64,000 bases of DNA from Chelatococcus sambhunathii (GTDB taxonomy: Bacteria; Pseudomonadota; Alphaproteobacteria; Rhizobiales; Methylopilaceae). Both the position numbers and the translations under genes were made by a program. The stretch's first letter is position 1. The number at the start of each line of letters is the position of its first letter. The notes beneath the pieces were generated by a model. The model made no database searches. It had not been told where the DNA came from and was given only the letters and a program-made list of their open reading frames with translations. Shown here piece by piece: positions 54,543 through 63,631 of the stretch. The stretch is taken from NCBI GenBank assembly GCA_031316315.1, contig JADBEO010000001.1, positions 1 through 64,000 on the forward strand, written 5' to 3'.

Positions 54543-54907
54543 CTCGCCGGTCCGAAGTAGCTGCAGGCGTCGCCCTCGCTGTCCCGAAAGACCGTGACCT
54601 TGGCGAGGCCCGGACAGGTCGTCGAGACGGTCCGCCAGATCCACACCGACAGGTTCTCCAGCGTGGCGGGGCCGAGGTCCGGCACCTCGTCGAGGAAGCG
54701 GTGGTCGAGACCGTCGCGCGCTTCGGCCAGCGCGCGGGAGAACAGGCCGAGATCGACGACCATCCCGGTCTCGGCGTCCGCCTCGCCGCGCACGGTGACC
54801 TCCGCTCGATAGGAGTGGCCGTGGATGCGCCGGCTCGGCTCGGCGTCGATCGACCGCGCGAGCGTATGGGCCGCCTCGAAGCGGAACTGTTTCGACAACT
54901 CGTGCAT
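54539..54907 (-). CDS. queD: 6-carboxytetrahydropterin synthase-like QueD
   Basis: A 122-residue protein of the PTPS/QueD family, second step of preQ0 synthesis. Zinc histidines are His14 in FEAAHTL, His29 and His31 in RIHGHSY. The position of the catalytic Cys of E. coli QueD (C-x-R-L-H-G-H) is Ser25 here (PSRRIHGH). [13 protein letters not shown] motif and ENLSVWIW follow. The operon position between queE and queC supports QueD function, but the missing Cys means chemistry may differ or use another residue. Confidence 0.9.
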   Translation of the reverse strand: MHELSKQFRFEAAHTLARSIDAEPSRRIHGHSYRAEVTVRGEADAETGMVVDLGLFSRALAEARDGLDHRFLDEVPDLGPATLENLSVWIWRTVSTTCPGLAKVTVFRDSEGDACSYFGPAR

Positions 54908-54910
54908 CGT

Positions 54911-55543
54911 TCAGTGCAGTCCGATCAGCTTGTGCGTCTGAAGGCTGAGCCGCCAATGCGGATGGTCCATGCAATAGGCGGCGGCGAGCGCGGTGTTCGC
55001 CTCGCGCGCCTCTCCGTCCATCGGCTGCAGCCAGCGATGCGCGAAGGGCAGGCTCGCGTATGTCTCGGGATCGACTCCGTCCTGCGGGAAGACGAGCTTG
55101 AGCTCGTCGCCGCGTCTCTGCTCGAGCGGCGCGCCGGCCTTGGGGCTGACGCAGATCCAGTCGATCCCGTCCGGCGCCGCGATGGTTCCGTTGGTCTCGA
55201 TCGCGACCTCGAAGCCGCGCGCGTGAACCGCGCCGATCAGCGGGCCGTCGAGCTGCAGCAGCGGCTCGCCGCCGGTGAACACGACGAAGCGCGGGCCGGT
55301 CGAGCCCGCCCAGGCGCGCTCGATCGCGTCGGCGAGCGCCTCGGCGGTTTCGAATCTGCCGCCGCCGGCGCCGTCCATGCCGACGAAGTCGGTGTCGCAG
55401 AAGTGGCAGACGGCCGTGGCGCGATCCGTCTCGCGGCCGCTCCACAGATTGCAGCCCGCGAAGCGGCAGAACACCGCCGCACGGCCCGCATGGGCGCCTT
55501 CGCCCTGCAGCGTCTTGAAGACCTCTTTGACCGCGTAAGCCAT
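54911..55543 (-). CDS. queE: 7-carboxy-7-deazaguanine synthase QueE
   Basis: A 210-residue radical SAM enzyme. The unusual iron-sulfur motif C-x14-C-x2-C is present from Cys31 (AGCNLW) to Cys46 and Cys49 (VCHFCDTDF). [12 protein letters not shown] is the SAM-binding GGE motif. [30 protein letters not shown] and LQPMDG complete the family. It heads the que operon and ends 3 bp before the queD start. No preQ1 riboswitch-like structure was recognised upstream. Confidence 0.96.
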   Translation of the reverse strand: MAYAVKEVFKTLQGEGAHAGRAAVFCRFAGCNLWSGRETDRATAVCHFCDTDFVGMDGAGGGRFETAEALADAIERAWAGSTGPRFVVFTGGEPLLQLDGPLIGAVHARGFEVAIETNGTIAAPDGIDWICVSPKAGAPLEQRRGDELKLVFPQDGVDPETYASLPFAHRWLQPMDGEAREANTALAAAYCMDHPHWRLSLQTHKLIGLH

Positions 55544-55596
55544 CGCGCGGTCAGAAAGCCCCCGCGCCGCACGGCGTCAAGGGCGGCCGCGCGCCT

Positions 55597-56022
55597 TTAG
55601 CGCGTGATGACGATGCGCGAGCGGCCGAGCCCGTATTCGCGCACCAGCGCGTAGAACCGGGCGGCGTTGGCCGGCGCCAGCCGGATGCAGCCATGGCTCG
55701 CCGGGCGGCCGAGCGACCTCACGTAATTGGTGCCATGCACGGCGTAACCGCCGTGGAAGAACACCGAATACGGCATCGGCGACATCTCGTATTTGCGCGA
55801 GTACCACATCCGCGCCGTCCACTGGGCGCGGAAGCTGCCGGTCGGGGTGACATAGCCCTTGCGGGCCGTCGACACCGGCCAGGAATAGGCGTGGGAGCCG
55901 TCCACCAGGACGTCGACGCGCTGCGCCGACAGACTCACCATCGCCACGACGCTTGCTGAGGCCGTCGCCGGCCAGGCCGCAAGCGCAAACAGAACCGCGA
56001 ACGCGAACGCACGCCCTTTCAT
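55597..56022 (-). CDS. L,D-transpeptidase (YkuD domain)
   Basis: A 141-residue secreted enzyme that cross-links peptidoglycan or anchors proteins to it. The signal peptide MKGRAFAFAVLFALAAWPATASA starts at 56022 behind GGGGGAAAG. The catalytic signature HGTN...RPASHGCIRLAPANAARFY contains the nucleophile Cys. VDVLVDGSHAYSWPVSTARKGYVTPTGSF is the typical substrate-site stretch. It lacks any LysM or other targeting domain. An upstream in-frame extension has no secretion signal and is rejected. Confidence 0.94.
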   Translation of the reverse strand: MKGRAFAFAVLFALAAWPATASASVVAMVSLSAQRVDVLVDGSHAYSWPVSTARKGYVTPTGSFRAQWTARMWYSRKYEMSPMPYSVFFHGGYAVHGTNYVRSLGRPASHGCIRLAPANAARFYALVREYGLGRSRIVITR

Positions 56023-56168
56023 CTTTCTTTCCCCCGACGCCCGAACCGCCACAGGCGCGGAAATAAGTGTGGCGCCGCAAGGGTTAGGAGTCGAATCACA
56101 GCGCGGATATGGATTAACGGAACGTCCTCGGCTAGCTTCGAACCCTTCCAACCTACCAGAGCCCCGCG

Positions 56169-56738
56169 ATGCTCCTTCTCGTCCTCGGCCTCGCCGTCTT
56201 CATCGGAGCGCATCTCTTCACGCGAGCACGCGGCGTCCGGGCAGGCTTGATCGCCCGGCTGGGCGAGGGGCCCTATAAGGGGCTCTACTCGCTCGTGTCC
56301 TTGATCGGCCTCGTGCTGATCGTCCTCGGCTGGCGGACGGCGCCCTACGTCGAGCTGTGGTCGCCGCCGGTCTGGACCCGCCACCTCGCGCCGCTGCTGG
56401 TGTGGCCGGCCTTCGTCCTGATCTTCTCGGCCCATCTGCCGGGCCACATCCGGGCGAAGGCGAAACATCCGATGCTCGCGGGGTTGAAGCTGTGGGCGAC
56501 GGCGCATCTCATCGCCAACGGCGACCTCGCCAGCGTCATCCTCTTCGGCTCGCTGCTCGCCTATGGCGTGGTCGCGCGGATCGCGCTCAAGCGGGACGAG
56601 CGCGCGCATGGCGCGCCGGCGCGGCCGGCCTCCTGGCAGAACGACGTGATCGCCGCGGTCATCGGCACCGCCGCCTTCCTGCTGTTCGGCGCGTTCCTGC
56701 ACCCGTTGCTGATCGGCAAGCCCGCCTTCGGAATGTGA
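56169..56738 (+). CDS. NnrU family membrane protein
   Basis: A 189-residue protein with about five helices. The family pattern is LGLAVFIGAHLFTRA near the N-terminus, GLYSLVSLIGLVLIVLGWR, and HPMLAGLKLWATAHLIANGDLASVILFGSLLAYGVVARIALK. NnrU was found in nitric oxide metabolism clusters and is related to isoprenoid-type 15-cis-zeta-carotene isomerase proteins. No denitrification genes are near, so the role is uncertain. Confidence 0.93.
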   Translation: MLLLVLGLAVFIGAHLFTRARGVRAGLIARLGEGPYKGLYSLVSLIGLVLIVLGWRTAPYVELWSPPVWTRHLAPLLVWPAFVLIFSAHLPGHIRAKAKHPMLAGLKLWATAHLIANGDLASVILFGSLLAYGVVARIALKRDERAHGAPARPASWQNDVIAAVIGTAAFLLFGAFLHPLLIGKPAFGM

Positions 56739-56835
56739 TCCAAAGGGTTTGCGGGGGCGCCGCCGCGTCGTTATGGTGCGCCTCCGCGCGCCGGAGGCTC
56801 CGCGCGCAATGCTTTGTGACGTCTGAACGGGTTCG

Positions 56836-57510
56836 ATGGCCGATATTTTCCGCGAGGTCGACGAGGACCTCAGACGCGACCGCCTGAAGGCGTTCTGGGA
56901 CAGGTACGGGACGGCCGTGCTGGTTCTGGCTGCGCTCGTCGTTGCGGGCGTCGGCGGCTGGCGCGGCTACCAGTATTATCAGCATCGCGAGGCCTCGCAG
57001 GCGGGCGACCGGTACCAGGCGGCGACGAGGCTCGCGGCCGACGGCAAGGCGGACGAGGCTCGCAAGGCCTTCGCCGAGATCGGGACCAGCGGGCCGGCCG
57101 GGTACAAGTCCGTGGCGCGGCTGCGCGAGGCCGACGAGATCGCTAAGACCGACAAGGCCGCGGCGCTCCGGCTCTACCAGTCGATAGCCGAAGACGGTTC
57201 GGCCGACGCCATGCTGCGCGACGTGGCGCGCCTGCGCGGCGCCTATGTCGCGGTGGACGCCGGCTCGCGCGAGGACGTGCGCAAGCTTGTCGAGCCGCTC
57301 GCCAGCGCGAACGGCGCGTGGAGTTCGCTGGCGCGCGAGGCGCTTGGGCTCGCGGCCTACAAGGCGGGGGATATGGCGGAGGCCCGTCGCCAGTTCGAGG
57401 GGGTGGTCTCCGACGCCGACGCCGTCGGCAACGTCCGGCAGCGCGCCGACCTGATGCTTGCGGTCCTGCCGCCGGCGCCCGCCGCGCCTGCGGCCAAGCC
57501 GACAAACTGA
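56836..57510 (+). CDS. YfgM-type tetratricopeptide inner-membrane protein
   Basis: A 224-residue protein. A short cytosolic head (ADIFREVDEDLRRDRLKAFWDRYG) is followed by one membrane helix (TAVLVLAALVVAGVGGW) and a periplasmic TPR-like domain (residues about 60-210). In alphaproteobacteria it is encoded directly before bamB and der and works with the Sec translocon and periplasmic chaperones. The following bamB is here reduced to a short lipoprotein reading. Confidence 0.9.
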   Translation: MADIFREVDEDLRRDRLKAFWDRYGTAVLVLAALVVAGVGGWRGYQYYQHREASQAGDRYQAATRLAADGKADEARKAFAEIGTSGPAGYKSVARLREADEIAKTDKAAALRLYQSIAEDGSADAMLRDVARLRGAYVAVDAGSREDVRKLVEPLASANGAWSSLAREALGLAAYKAGDMAEARRQFEGVVSDADAVGNVRQRADLMLAVLPPAPAAPAAKPTN

Positions 57511-57546
57511 GACGTTCACGGCCCGGGGGCCGGTTAGCTGGAGTTC

Positions 57547-57792
57547 GTGATCGCCGTGATGAGTGTTGTGTCCAAGTCGTTCGGGTCGAAGATGCTGCGC
57601 GTCGCGCTCGCGCTCGGCGTCCTCGGGTCCGTGGCGGGCTGCGAAAGCCTCTCCAAGCTCAATCCGTTCGAGGAGAAGGAGACGCCGCTGCCGGGCGAGC
57701 GTCGTCCCGTTCCGAAGGTCGCGCCTCCGCCGCCGGATACGGTTCCGCAGCCGCTGAGCGCGTTGCCGAGCCCGAACGCCAACATCGCCTGA
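57547..57792 (+). CDS. short lipoprotein, probable truncated BamB N-terminus
   Basis: An 81-residue reading. The lipobox LGSVAGC lies near residue 32 if the GTG start is used; an ATG at residue 16 ([12 protein letters not shown]) is the more natural start. The text after Cys, [23 protein letters not shown], is what precedes the propeller in alphaproteobacterial BamB/PQQ-repeat lipoproteins. The stop falls where the propeller would begin, and der starts 58 bp later. Either bamB has lost its propeller, or this is a short lipoprotein derived from it. Confidence 0.65.
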   Translation: MIAVMSVVSKSFGSKMLRVALALGVLGSVAGCESLSKLNPFEEKETPLPGERRPVPKVAPPPPDTVPQPLSALPSPNANIA

Positions 57793-57850
57793 TCGTCCGC
57801 CCGGCGGGTCGTCCGACCCTCCCGGCGGGTCCGTCGCCGGGAAGGACCGC

Positions 57851-59215
57851 GTGACAGAAGCTCGACAGAACATCACGCTCGCCATCGTCGGCCGACCCAA
57901 TGTGGGCAAGTCGACGCTGTTCAACCGGCTCGTCGGCAAGCGCCTCGCGCTGGTCGACGACATGCCGGGCGTGACGCGCGACCGTCGCGAGGGAGAAGGC
58001 CGCCTCGGCGACCTCACCTTCCGCGTGGTCGACACGGCGGGACTCGAGGACGCCGCGGGCGGGTCGCTCGAGGCGCGCATGCGCCAGCAGACCGAGGCCG
58101 CGATCGCGGCCGCCGACGTCGTCCTCTTCATGATCGACGCGCGCGCCGGGCTCACCGCCGACGACGAGCGCTTCGCGGCGCTCACTCGCAAGTCCGGCCG
58201 CCCGGTCGTGCTGCTCGCCAACAAGGCCGAGAGCAAGGCCGGAATCACCGCCGCCTCCGAGGCCTATTCGCTCGGCCTCGGCGACCCGCTGCCGATCTCC
58301 TCCGAGCACGGCGAAGGGCTTGGCGATCTCTATGACGCGCTGGTCCCGTATTTCCCCGAGCCGGAAGACGAGGACGAGGAGGACGGCGAGCCGTCTCCCG
58401 ACGCCCCGCTCAGGATCGCGGTGGTCGGCCGGCCGAACGCGGGCAAGTCTACCCTCGTCAACCGTCTCGTCGGCGACGAGCGCATGCTGACAGGCCCAGA
58501 GGCCGGCATCACCCGCGACTCGGTCTCCGTCGACCTCGACTGGCGCGGCCACAAGATCCGCCTCGTCGACACCGCGGGGCTGCGCAAGAAGGCGCGGGTC
58601 GTCGAGAAGCTCGAGAAACTGTCGGTCGCCGACGCCATCCGCGCGATCAAGTTCGCCGAGGTCGTCGTGCTGCTGCTCGACGCCACCGTGCCCTTCGAGA
58701 AGCAGGACCTGTCGATCGCGGACCTCGTCGCGCGCGAGGGCAGGGCGCTCGTCATCGGGCTGAACAAATGGGACCTGATCGAGGCGCGCGGTCCGGGCCT
58801 GGCGGAGGCGCGGGAAAAGCTCGACCGGCTGCTCCCGCAGGTGAAGGGCGCGGAGCTGACCCCGCTGTCCGGCGAGACCGGGGAGGGCGTCGACCGGCTG
58901 ATGGGGTCCGTTGTCCGGGCGCACGAGGTCTGGAACCGCCGCATCCCGACCGCGGCGCTCAACCGCTGGCTCGAGGCGACGCTGGCCCGCCATCCGCCGC
59001 CCGCGGTCGCCGGCAAGCGCATCAAGCTGCGTTACGCCACGCAGGCCAAGGCGCGCCCGCCCTCCTTCGTGCTGTTCGGCACGCGCACCAGCGAGCTTCC
59101 GGCCTCCTATGTCCGTTACCTGGTCAACGGCCTTCGCGAGGCGTTCGACCTGCCCGGCGCGCCGATCCGGCTGACCTTCCGGACCGCGGAGAATCCCTAC
59201 GGCAAGAAGGGTTAG
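57851..59215 (+). CDS. der: ribosome biogenesis GTPase Der (EngA)
   Basis: A 454-residue protein with two tandem GTPase domains and a C-terminal KH-like domain. G1 motifs are GRPNVGKST (residues about 13-21) and GRPNAGKST (about 193-201). G3 is DTAG in both halves, and the G4 motifs are NKAE and NKWD; NKAE replaces the usual NKxD in the first domain. It helps 50S subunit assembly. The start is a GTG. An acidic linker ([13 protein letters not shown]) joins the domains. Confidence 0.97.
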   Translation: MTEARQNITLAIVGRPNVGKSTLFNRLVGKRLALVDDMPGVTRDRREGEGRLGDLTFRVVDTAGLEDAAGGSLEARMRQQTEAAIAAADVVLFMIDARAGLTADDERFAALTRKSGRPVVLLANKAESKAGITAASEAYSLGLGDPLPISSEHGEGLGDLYDALVPYFPEPEDEDEEDGEPSPDAPLRIAVVGRPNAGKSTLVNRLVGDERMLTGPEAGITRDSVSVDLDWRGHKIRLVDTAGLRKKARVVEKLEKLSVADAIRAIKFAEVVVLLLDATVPFEKQDLSIADLVAREGRALVIGLNKWDLIEARGPGLAEAREKLDRLLPQVKGAELTPLSGETGEGVDRLMGSVVRAHEVWNRRIPTAALNRWLEATLARHPPPAVAGKRIKLRYATQAKARPPSFVLFGTRTSELPASYVRYLVNGLREAFDLPGAPIRLTFRTAENPYGKKG

Positions 59216-59491
59216 TTCGGCCGATATTCCGGCGACGGGATGGCCTCGCCTTCGACGAGGGCGAATCGCAGGGCTCGCCGGGCGATCTGCGCCCGAGCGG
59301 CGGAGCGCATTCGTCGGAAGATTTTCCGGCTGTTGACAATAGTGCAGTTAAATGACCTGACGCCTGAAAGACGCGGTCGGACGACAACAAGATCGTACCT
59401 CTTTCGCTCTCTCGGGAATCCGGTTAGGCCCGGCTCCGTCTAGTAATGCGGCGCCGTCGACTTAACGAGCGGCCGCCCGGGGGAAAGCATC

Positions 59492-60229
59492 ATGAGAAGC
59501 GTTATCTTTGTGAGCGCCGTGGGCGCGATCGCGGTCGCCGCGTCCTTCGCATCGGGCGTCCGCGCCGAAGTGTCCGCCGCCGCCGGCTCTTCGAGCGCCT
59601 GCTTCAATCAAGGTCTCTACGCCAAGGGCGCCGTCGTCGACTACGACACGAAGATCAGCGGCGACGGCGAGGCGATGACGTTCCGCTCCGTGAACACCGG
59701 CAAAGGCGGCGCGACGTTCAACGGCGTCGATGCGCTCCGCGTCGACACCGAGACGTTCGACGCCAAGGGCAAGTCGGAGGGCGTGATCGCCGGGTATTTC
59801 GATATCACGCCCGATTTCCTGCTGATCATCGCGTCGAAGAGCAAGGACTCCGAGACGACGTACGACCCGGCGGGCCGCCAGCCGATCAACCAGAGCGAGG
59901 GCGACACGTACAAGCAGAAGTACGAGGTCACCACGACGACGAAGGGCGCCGGCTCGCTGACCTCGTCGCGGCAGGCGACGTGGAAGTTCGTCGGCGTCGA
60001 AAGCCTGAAGTCGAAGGTCGGAAAGTTCAAGGTCTGCAAGATCATCGCCAAGTTCGTCGACAAGTTCGGCGGGTTCTCGACCACCTCGACCCAGACGATC
60101 TACGTCGCGGCGGAAGGCAAGTATCGCGGCTTCGCGCTGCGCACGAAGATGGCCACCAAGCTCGCGACCGGACAGTCGCTCAACACGACCACGGACGTGG
60201 TGAAGTTCCGCAAGTTCGCGCCGAAGTAG
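59492..60229 (+). CDS. exported protein, function unknown
   Basis: A 245-residue product with a signal peptide (MRSVIFVSAVGAIAVAASFASGVRA). The mature part is beta-rich and Lys/Thr/Ser-rich, with CFNQGLYAKGAVVDYDTKISGDGEAMTFRSVN near the start and KVCKIIAKFVDKFGG in the second half; two cysteines may pair. The shape suggests a periplasmic or surface beta-barrel-like lipocalin or fibre protein, but no family is recognised. The upstream 276-bp gap holds a lone TTGACA at 59333. Confidence 0.75.
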   Translation: MRSVIFVSAVGAIAVAASFASGVRAEVSAAAGSSSACFNQGLYAKGAVVDYDTKISGDGEAMTFRSVNTGKGGATFNGVDALRVDTETFDAKGKSEGVIAGYFDITPDFLLIIASKSKDSETTYDPAGRQPINQSEGDTYKQKYEVTTTTKGAGSLTSSRQATWKFVGVESLKSKVGKFKVCKIIAKFVDKFGGFSTTSTQTIYVAAEGKYRGFALRTKMATKLATGQSLNTTTDVVKFRKFAPK

Positions 60230-60275
60230 GCGCGGCGGATCCCTTCGTCATTCGTTCGGAATGAAACGCTTCGTC

Positions 60276-60355
60276 ATGGTCCGGCTTGACCGGACCATCC
60301 ACGCCGGGCGTCGAGCGCGACGCCAAACGTGGGTCCTCCGGTCAAGCCGGAGGAC
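60276..60355. repeat. pair of palindromes in inverted orientation
   Basis: Two perfect 9-bp hairpins, 60276-60284 / 60290-60298 (loop CTTGA) and 60333-60341 / 60347-60355 (loop TCAAG), lie between convergent genes. Their loops are reverse complements, so the two units face each other and could form one larger stem. They resemble the 5992 hairpin (loop CTTGA). Confidence 0.7.
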
Positions 60356-60427
60356 GACGAGCGGAGAGGGCGGCGCTCTATCGGTTCCCACGCCCGACGC
60401 GGGCCCGCCGGGCATGACGGCCCGCGC

Positions 60428-61177
60428 TCACTCCGGCGCGCGAAAACTCTTCACGCTGTCGGTCGGGAAATCGTAGAGCTTGCCGCTCTCACTCCAGTCC
60501 GGGGCGCAGAGCGCGACGATCTTCGGGGCGAGGTCGGCCGGCGTCTTCAGCGTCGACTGGTCCTCGCCCGGCATCGCCTTCTTGCGCATGGCGGTCGCGA
60601 GCGGACCCGGATTGACGAGCATCACGCGCACCGGCGTGATGTTCCGCGTCTCGGCTGCATAGGCGCGCGCGAGCGCCTCGAGCCCCGCCTTGGTCGCGGC
60701 GTAGAGGCCCCAATAGGCGCGCTCCTTGTGCGCTGCCCCCGACGTCACGAACACCGCGCGGCCGGCGTCCGAGGCCCGGAGCAGCGGGTCGAGCGACCGG
60801 ATCAGCCGCCAGTTGGCGGTGAGGTTGATCGCAAGCGTCTTCTCGAAATCCTGCGGCTCGATATGGCCGAGCGGCGAGATTTGCCCGAGCGCGCCGGCGT
60901 TGCCGACCAGGATGTCGAGCTTGCCGTGGCGCTGGTAGAGCGCCGCGCCCAGCCGATCGATCGCTTCGTAGTCGGTGACGTCGAATGGGGCGAGCGTCGC
61001 CGAGCCGCCGGCGGCCTTGATCTCGTCGTCGAGCTCCTCCAGCCCGCCTTGCGTGCGTCCGGTGGCGACGACGTGCGCGCCGGCCTTGGCGAGCGCGAGG
61101 GCGGTCGCGTTGCCGATCCCGCGCGTCGCGCCGGTGACGACGGCGATCCGGCCGGCGAGGGGTTTGGAGTCGGACAT
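60428..61177 (-). CDS. SDR-family oxidoreductase (YciK-like)
   Basis: A 249-residue short-chain dehydrogenase. TGATRGIGNATALALAKAG near residue 15 is the cofactor motif, VGNAGAL near 92 the N-A-G motif, the catalytic Ser is in FVTSGAAHKE and YxxxK is LYAATKAGLEAL. It is encoded directly downstream of purF across the palindromic repeat, an order common in the group. The substrate is unknown. Confidence 0.93.
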   Translation of the reverse strand: MSDSKPLAGRIAVVTGATRGIGNATALALAKAGAHVVATGRTQGGLEELDDEIKAAGGSATLAPFDVTDYEAIDRLGAALYQRHGKLDILVGNAGALGQISPLGHIEPQDFEKTLAINLTANWRLIRSLDPLLRASDAGRAVFVTSGAAHKERAYWGLYAATKAGLEALARAYAAETRNITPVRVMLVNPGPLATAMRKKAMPGEDQSTLKTPADLAPKIVALCAPDWSESGKLYDFPTDSVKSFRAPE

Positions 61178-61209
61178 CTGAGGCTCTCGAAGGGAGCTGG
61201 CGCGCTTCC

Positions 61210-61329
61210 CTTCTCCCCTTGAGGGAGAAGGTGGCCGCGAAGCGGCCGGATGAGGGGTGCGGGCGGCGCCTTCTCAGGAAGGGGCGCCGCCCGCACCCCT
61301 CACCCCGACCCTCTCCCGCAAGGGGAGAG
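61210..61329. repeat. composite palindromic repeat
   Basis: Four stacked hairpins fill the gap between purF and the SDR gene. They are 8 bp (61210-61217 / 61223-61230), 6 bp (61233-61238 / 61242-61247), a perfect 19-bp stem (61252-61270 / 61283-61301), and 7 bp (61311-61317 / 61323-61329). The last, with loop GCAAG, matches the hairpin at position 14. The unit looks like a mosaic interspersed element rather than a terminator. Confidence 0.82.
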
Positions 61330-61339
61330 GGAGAAGAGC

Positions 61340-62821
61340 TCAGCTCGCCTCGGCGATCAGCGAGAGCTGGCGCGGGGCGGCGTCGGTGAGGTCGGTGAGC
61401 GGGGTCGGGTAGTCGCCGGTGAAGCAGTGGTCGGTGAAGGCCGGGCGCATGTCGTCGCGGCCGTCATAGCCCATGGCGCGGTAGAGGCCGTCGACCGACA
61501 GGAAGGCGAGGCTGTCGGCGCCGATGAACTCACACATCTCCTCGACCGTGTGGTTCGCGGCGAGCAGCTTTTCGCGCTCCGGCGTGTCGATCCCGTAGAA
61601 GTCGGAGAACTTGATCGGCGGGCAGGCGAGGCGGAAATGCACCTCGGTCGCGCCGGCGTCGCGCATCATCTTGACGATCTTCAGCGAGGTGGTGCCGCGC
61701 ACCAGGCTGTCGTCCACCAGCACGATGCGCTTGCCGGCGACCTGGCTGCGGTTCGCCGAATGCTTCATCCTGACGCCGAGCTCGCGCACGCCCTGCGTCG
61801 GCTGGATAAAGGTGCGGCCGACATAGTGGTTGCGGATGATGCCGAGCTCGAACGGAACGCCCGATTCCTGGGAGAAGCCGATCGCGGCCGGCACGCCCGA
61901 ATCCGGGATCGGCACGATGACGTCGGCCTCCGGCATGGACTCGCGCGCGAGCTCGACGCCCATGCGCTTTCGCACCTCGTAGACCGACTTGCCCTGGACG
62001 ACCGAGTCCGGCCGGGCGAAGTACACGAACTCGAAGATGCACGGCCGCATGCGCTGCGGCGGGAACGGCTTCAGCGACTGGATGCCGGTCTCCGAGATGA
62101 CCACGACTTCGCCGTTCTCGATGTCGCGGACATACTTGGCGCCGATGATGTCGAGCGCGCAGGTCTCCGAGGTCAGAATGTAGCAGCCGTCGAGCTCGCC
62201 GAGGATCAGCGGGCGGATGCCGAGCGGGTCGCGCGCGCCGATCAGCTTCTTGGTGGTGAGCGCCACCAGCGCATAGGCGCCCTCGATCTCGCGCAGCGCG
62301 TTGACGAAGCGGTCGATGATGCGTGGGCGGCGCGACTGGGCGACGAGGTGGAGGATGACCTCGGTGTCCGAGGTCGACTGGCAGATGGCGCCGGCGCGGA
62401 CGAGCTCGCGGCGCAGCGTCAGGGCGTTGGTGAGGTTGCCGTTGTGCGCGACCGCGAGGCCGCCGGCGTCGAGCTCGGCGAACAGCGGCTGGACGTTGCG
62501 CAGGATCGTCTCGCCGGTGGTCGAATAGCGGTTGTGGCCGATGGCGGCGCGGCCGGGCAGCCGGGCGATGACGCGGGCGTCGGAAAAGTGGTCGCCGACG
62601 AGGCCGAGGCGGCGCTCGGCGTGAAAGCGCTTGCCGTCGTGGCTGACGATGCCGGAGGCCTCCTGCCCGCGGTGCTGGAGGGCGTGTAGCCCGAGCGCCG
62701 TCAGCGCGGCGGCGTCGGGATGTCCGAACACGCCGAAGACGCCGCACTCCTCGTGCAGTCGATCGGCGTTGAGGTCGAACACGTCCTCGAGGGAAGCGTC
62801 GTCCAGCAAAGCTTTGTTCAT
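61340..62821 (-). CDS. purF: amidophosphoribosyltransferase PurF
   Basis: A 493-residue enzyme for the first step of purine synthesis. A short propeptide ends before the nucleophile Cys in LHEECGVFGVFG. The glutaminase domain has QHRGQEASGIVSHDG and GHNRYSTTG; the PRPP site is IVLVDDSLVRGTTSLKIV. The ATG at 62821 has GGAG at 5 nt; another ATG at 62845 would add eight residues and has no ribosome binding site. It is followed by the composite palindrome and the SDR gene. Confidence 0.97.
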   Translation of the reverse strand: MNKALLDDASLEDVFDLNADRLHEECGVFGVFGHPDAAALTALGLHALQHRGQEASGIVSHDGKRFHAERRLGLVGDHFSDARVIARLPGRAAIGHNRYSTTGETILRNVQPLFAELDAGGLAVAHNGNLTNALTLRRELVRAGAICQSTSDTEVILHLVAQSRRPRIIDRFVNALREIEGAYALVALTTKKLIGARDPLGIRPLILGELDGCYILTSETCALDIIGAKYVRDIENGEVVVISETGIQSLKPFPPQRMRPCIFEFVYFARPDSVVQGKSVYEVRKRMGVELARESMPEADVIVPIPDSGVPAAIGFSQESGVPFELGIIRNHYVGRTFIQPTQGVRELGVRMKHSANRSQVAGKRIVLVDDSLVRGTTSLKIVKMMRDAGATEVHFRLACPPIKFSDFYGIDTPEREKLLAANHTVEEMCEFIGADSLAFLSVDGLYRAMGYDGRDDMRPAFTDHCFTGDYPTPLTDLTDAAPRQLSLIAEAS

Positions 62822-62901
62822 GGCGGCTCCGGCGGGATCGCTCATCAAGCGGTCAATTCCCGCAATGCTCTCTCAACGCAGCCCGTCCTGCCGGAGGGCC
62901 G

Positions 62902-63552
62902 TTACTGACGCGGCTTCTCGTTTTGCTCGAGCAGTTTGTCGATTCCCTGCTTGTCCGCAGGGTTTGCGTCTGGGGCAGCCTCGTCCGGCGGGGCCGTCGG
63001 CGCGCCGGAATTCGCCGCGTCGCCGGTTCCGTCCCGGCGCTTAAGCTTCTGCAAGATGGCGCTTTCGGGGTCTTCCGGCAACATCGCCAACAACTTGTCC
63101 CCGGCGTCCTGAAGCACCGCCTTGGACTGCGCGGTGCGGAACCACTCCGGCTGGCCCTTTTCGGGCACCAGCCAAGTGAAGAACATGAAGGCGACGACGA
63201 CCAGCAGCAACCCCCGCGCCGCGCCGAAGGCGAAGCCGAGGATGCGGTCGACGGGACCGACGCGGCTGTCGAGGATCGCGTCGGAGATCTTCATGGTGAT
63301 GAAGGAGACCACCAGCAGCGTCACGATGAAGATGGAGGCGGCAGCGACGCCGTCCACCAGCTGCGGCGGGTTGAACTTGATATGCTCGCGGGCGAGGGCG
63401 CGGGCCGGCTCGAAGAACCACCATGTGGCGACCGCCGCGGCCACCCAGGACGCGATCGACAGCACCTCGCGCGTAAAACCGCGCACCATCGCAAGAAGGG
63501 CCGAGATCGCCATGACGGCGATCAGGATGACGTCGAGGAGCGTGATGGTCAT
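62902..63552 (-). CDS. CvpA family membrane protein
   Basis: A 216-residue protein with four N-terminal helices (e.g. LLDVILIAVMAISALLAMVRGFTREVLSIASWVAAAVATWWF) and a cytosolic disordered tail rich in Asp/Pro/Ala. CvpA is needed for colicin V production in E. coli and has a housekeeping envelope role elsewhere. Here it lies between radA and purF, the usual arrangement in this group. Confidence 0.94.
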   Translation of the reverse strand: MTITLLDVILIAVMAISALLAMVRGFTREVLSIASWVAAAVATWWFFEPARALAREHIKFNPPQLVDGVAAASIFIVTLLVVSFITMKISDAILDSRVGPVDRILGFAFGAARGLLLVVVAFMFFTWLVPEKGQPEWFRTAQSKAVLQDAGDKLLAMLPEDPESAILQKLKRRDGTGDAANSGAPTAPPDEAAPDANPADKQGIDKLLEQNEKPRQ

Positions 63553-63631
63553 CGATTGGTCGGCCGGACCGGACTCTTGACTGACGCGCCTCGCGGACGC
63601 GCGGTCTCTATACAGCGGGCGGGCGCGGGCG

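Noticed and set aside
55544-55596. preQ1 riboswitch before queE
   Set aside because: The gap upstream of queE is only 53 bp and shows no characteristic stem plus A-rich tail.
61250-62689. 479-codon plus-strand reading antisense to purF
   Set aside because: Begins in the palindromic repeat and mirrors purF; no independent coding evidence.
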